DNA of 35,422 bases, taken from NCBI GenBank assembly GCA_028277665.1, contig JANQFU010000071.1, positions 1 through 35,422 of the forward strand. The letters run 5' to 3'. Origin of the DNA: Alphaproteobacteria bacterium. Its GTDB lineage: Bacteria; Pseudomonadota; Alphaproteobacteria; Micavibrionales; Micavibrionaceae. The stretch's first letter is position 1. Each line of letters starts with the position of its first letter. The position numbers were made by a program, and so were the translations under genes. Below the pieces are notes generated by a model that was not told where the DNA came from, did not search any database, and saw only the letters and a list, made by a program, of their open reading frames with translations. Shown here in pieces: positions 34,294-35,422 of this stretch.

Positions 34294-35133
34294 ATGTCTC
34301 CGTCCCTTCTCGAGCATCCCAAGGCTCTGATGAATCAGCTTCGCCGGCTGGCGATTGAGGCGGGCGAGGTCACACTCGAATATTTTGAGGAAACCGGGTT
34401 TGTCGGCGCGGATTCGAAGGCCGACGGCTCCCCGGTCACGATCGCCGACCAGAAGGCCGAAGCGCGGATTGTTACCGGGCTCCGGGATATTCTGCCTGAC
34501 GTGCCCATGATCGGCGAAGAGTCCGTTGCGGACGGCGTTATCCCGAGCCTCGAGGGGCATCGGCATTTCTGGCTGGTTGATCCGCTCGACGGGACGAAAG
34601 AGTTTATTTCGGGAAGCGGCGAGTATACGGTCAATATTGCTCTGATCGAGGACGGTCGCCCGAAAATCGGAATTGTCTATGCTCCGGCGCGCGGCGAGCT
34701 ATATGGTGCTTGCGGCGAAGGCACGGCTTTCCGCTGGCTTGAGGAGACCGGCACAGAGAAGGAGATCCGGTGCCGTGTCGTTCCGGCGGGCGGCTGGACG
34801 GTGATTTCGTCCCGCTCTCACGGCTCCGGCACGCGGCTTGAGGCTTATCTTTCGCAATTCAAGGTGAACAAGGTTGTGCGGCGGGGCAGTTCCCTGAAAA
34901 TCTGTGCGATCGCGGCCGGCAAAGCCGATCTCTATCCGCGTTTCGGGTCGACCTGCGAATGGGATACGGCTGCCGGGCATGCGGTCGTCAACGCGGCGGG
35001 CGGACATATCTGTACGTTCGCAGGGACGGAATTGACATATGGCGGCGGCGGGCGAAAATTTCTCAATGATGAGTTTGTCTGTCTCGCCGATTTGCGGGAC
35101 CTTCCTCCAGCACTGGAGGATGAGGGCAAATAA
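34294..35133 (+). CDS. cysQ: 3'(2'),5'-bisphosphate nucleotidase CysQ
   Basis: Magnesium-dependent phosphatase of the inositol monophosphatase superfamily that converts adenosine 3',5'-bisphosphate (PAP) to AMP, clearing the by-product of sulfate assimilation and sulfotransfer. The 279-residue protein has the metal-binding residues in GEES (74-77), the core signature DPLDGTKEF (96-104) and WDTAAGHAV (223-231). DGSPVTIADQKAE near 44-56 and YPRFGSTCEWD are also family-like. Length is normal. It follows the PepSY gene by 6 bp. A sulfotransferase-like gene, which would produce PAP if it uses PAPS, lies elsewhere in the window but is frameshifted. Confidence 0.9.
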   Translation: MSPSLLEHPKALMNQLRRLAIEAGEVTLEYFEETGFVGADSKADGSPVTIADQKAEARIVTGLRDILPDVPMIGEESVADGVIPSLEGHRHFWLVDPLDGTKEFISGSGEYTVNIALIEDGRPKIGIVYAPARGELYGACGEGTAFRWLEETGTEKEIRCRVVPAGGWTVISSRSHGSGTRLEAYLSQFKVNKVVRRGSSLKICAIAAGKADLYPRFGSTCEWDTAAGHAVVNAAGGHICTFAGTELTYGGGGRKFLNDEFVCLADLRDLPPALEDEGK

Positions 35134-35238
35134 CCTGAACTATGGATAAGAATAAGTTACAAAACCAACGCCATCCTCTAAATTCGCCGGGATGACGGAT
35201 TGGATTTGTTTTTCTGTCGGGAAATAAAAAATCACAGT

Positions 35239-35422
35239 TTATTCATCTGTTTGAGGAACCGGGCAGTCTTGTTCCAATGTTTTCAGGAACTCAGGAGCGA
35301 CGAAGCCGCTCTTGTCATCCGGGATGCTGTCTTCCTTGCCTGCGCGGCGCATCTGGTTCTCGATATTGGTCCAGACGGCCTCCCAGTAAACCGGGCTTTG
35401 CGGGTTCAGGAACATGCCCTGT
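35239..35422 (-). CDS. Unknown protein, C-terminal 61 codons (partial)
   Basis: An open frame entering from the right edge on the minus strand and ending at TAA (35239-35241). The visible C-terminus contains FLNPQSPVYWEAVWTNIENQ, then RRAGKEDSIPDDKSGF and ends CPVPQTDE. Codon use looks like a real gene. I do not recognise the family. It is convergent with cysQ; the 105 bp between contain only a possible degraded palindromic repeat (about 35167-35195). Confidence 0.55.
   Translation of the reverse strand, partial: QGMFLNPQSPVYWEAVWTNIENQMRRAGKEDSIPDDKSGFVAPEFLKTLEQDCPVPQTDE

Noticed and set aside
35150..35215. Third palindromic repeat copy after cysQ
   Set aside because: Only a short CATCCTC...GGGATGACGG similarity; the arms do not form a convincing hairpin, so it is noted only as a possible degraded copy.
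1..35422. CRISPR array, prophage or defence island
   Set aside because: I saw no regularly spaced direct repeats, no phage structural genes and no recognisable restriction, toxin-antitoxin or other defence genes; the lone XRE protein is not enough.

Overview
The window looks like a chromosomal segment of an alphaproteobacterium with moderate to high GC. The evidence is gene content and order: hemE-hemH-hemJ and rho on one side, mnmE-mnmG-rsmG-parA-parB on the other, two perfect parS sites, and a gene-free stretch beside hemE. That is the classical arrangement around an alphaproteobacterial chromosome origin (Caulobacter, Rickettsia). I cannot fix the genus. There are no rRNA or tRNA genes and no CRISPR array that I can see.

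Layout. 1-5.9 kb is an accessory region. It holds one copy of a structured ~195 bp repeat, an EamA and an MFS transporter with a scrap of a second EamA gene, a peptidoglycan-binding-like coiled-coil protein, a tandem duplication of a Sel1-like lipoprotein gene, two palindromic REP/MITE-like repeats and a 52-codon gene. 6-10.2 kb has glmU, an AT-rich and probably acquired aminotransferase gene, and rho (minus). 10.4-12.6 kb has a sodium:solute symporter and an XRE regulator, apparently inserted between rho and the heme operon. 12.6-15.9 kb is a tight minus-strand operon hemE-hemH-methyltransferase-hemJ. 15.87-16.25 kb is a candidate oriC, with the second copy of the structured repeat directly after it. 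From 16.5 kb nearly all core genes run on the plus strand: three uncharacterised genes, mnmA, a frameshifted sulfotransferase gene, mnmE, mnmG, rsmG, parA and parB. 30-33.7 kb has a PLP-homeostasis protein, an outer-membrane porin, an uncharacterised two-helix membrane protein and an IS630-type transposase remnant. 33.7-35.4 kb has a PepSY-domain secreted protein, a CysQ-like phosphatase and the 3' end of an unknown gene.

How the parts fit. Genes on either side of 16 kb mostly point away from it, as expected for leading-strand genes diverging from an origin. ParA/ParB with parS sites 8 and 12 kb away would segregate that origin. MnmA, MnmE and MnmG all modify U34 of tRNA anticodons. HemE, HemH and HemJ supply the late steps of heme synthesis.

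The most novel-looking item is the ~195 bp element present at 7-197 and 16258-16455. Both copies fold, on the plus strand, into the same closing stem and internal hairpins, with sequence differences that largely preserve pairing and with G-U pairs only on that strand. It is a candidate structured RNA or structured dispersed repeat, and one copy abuts the putative origin.
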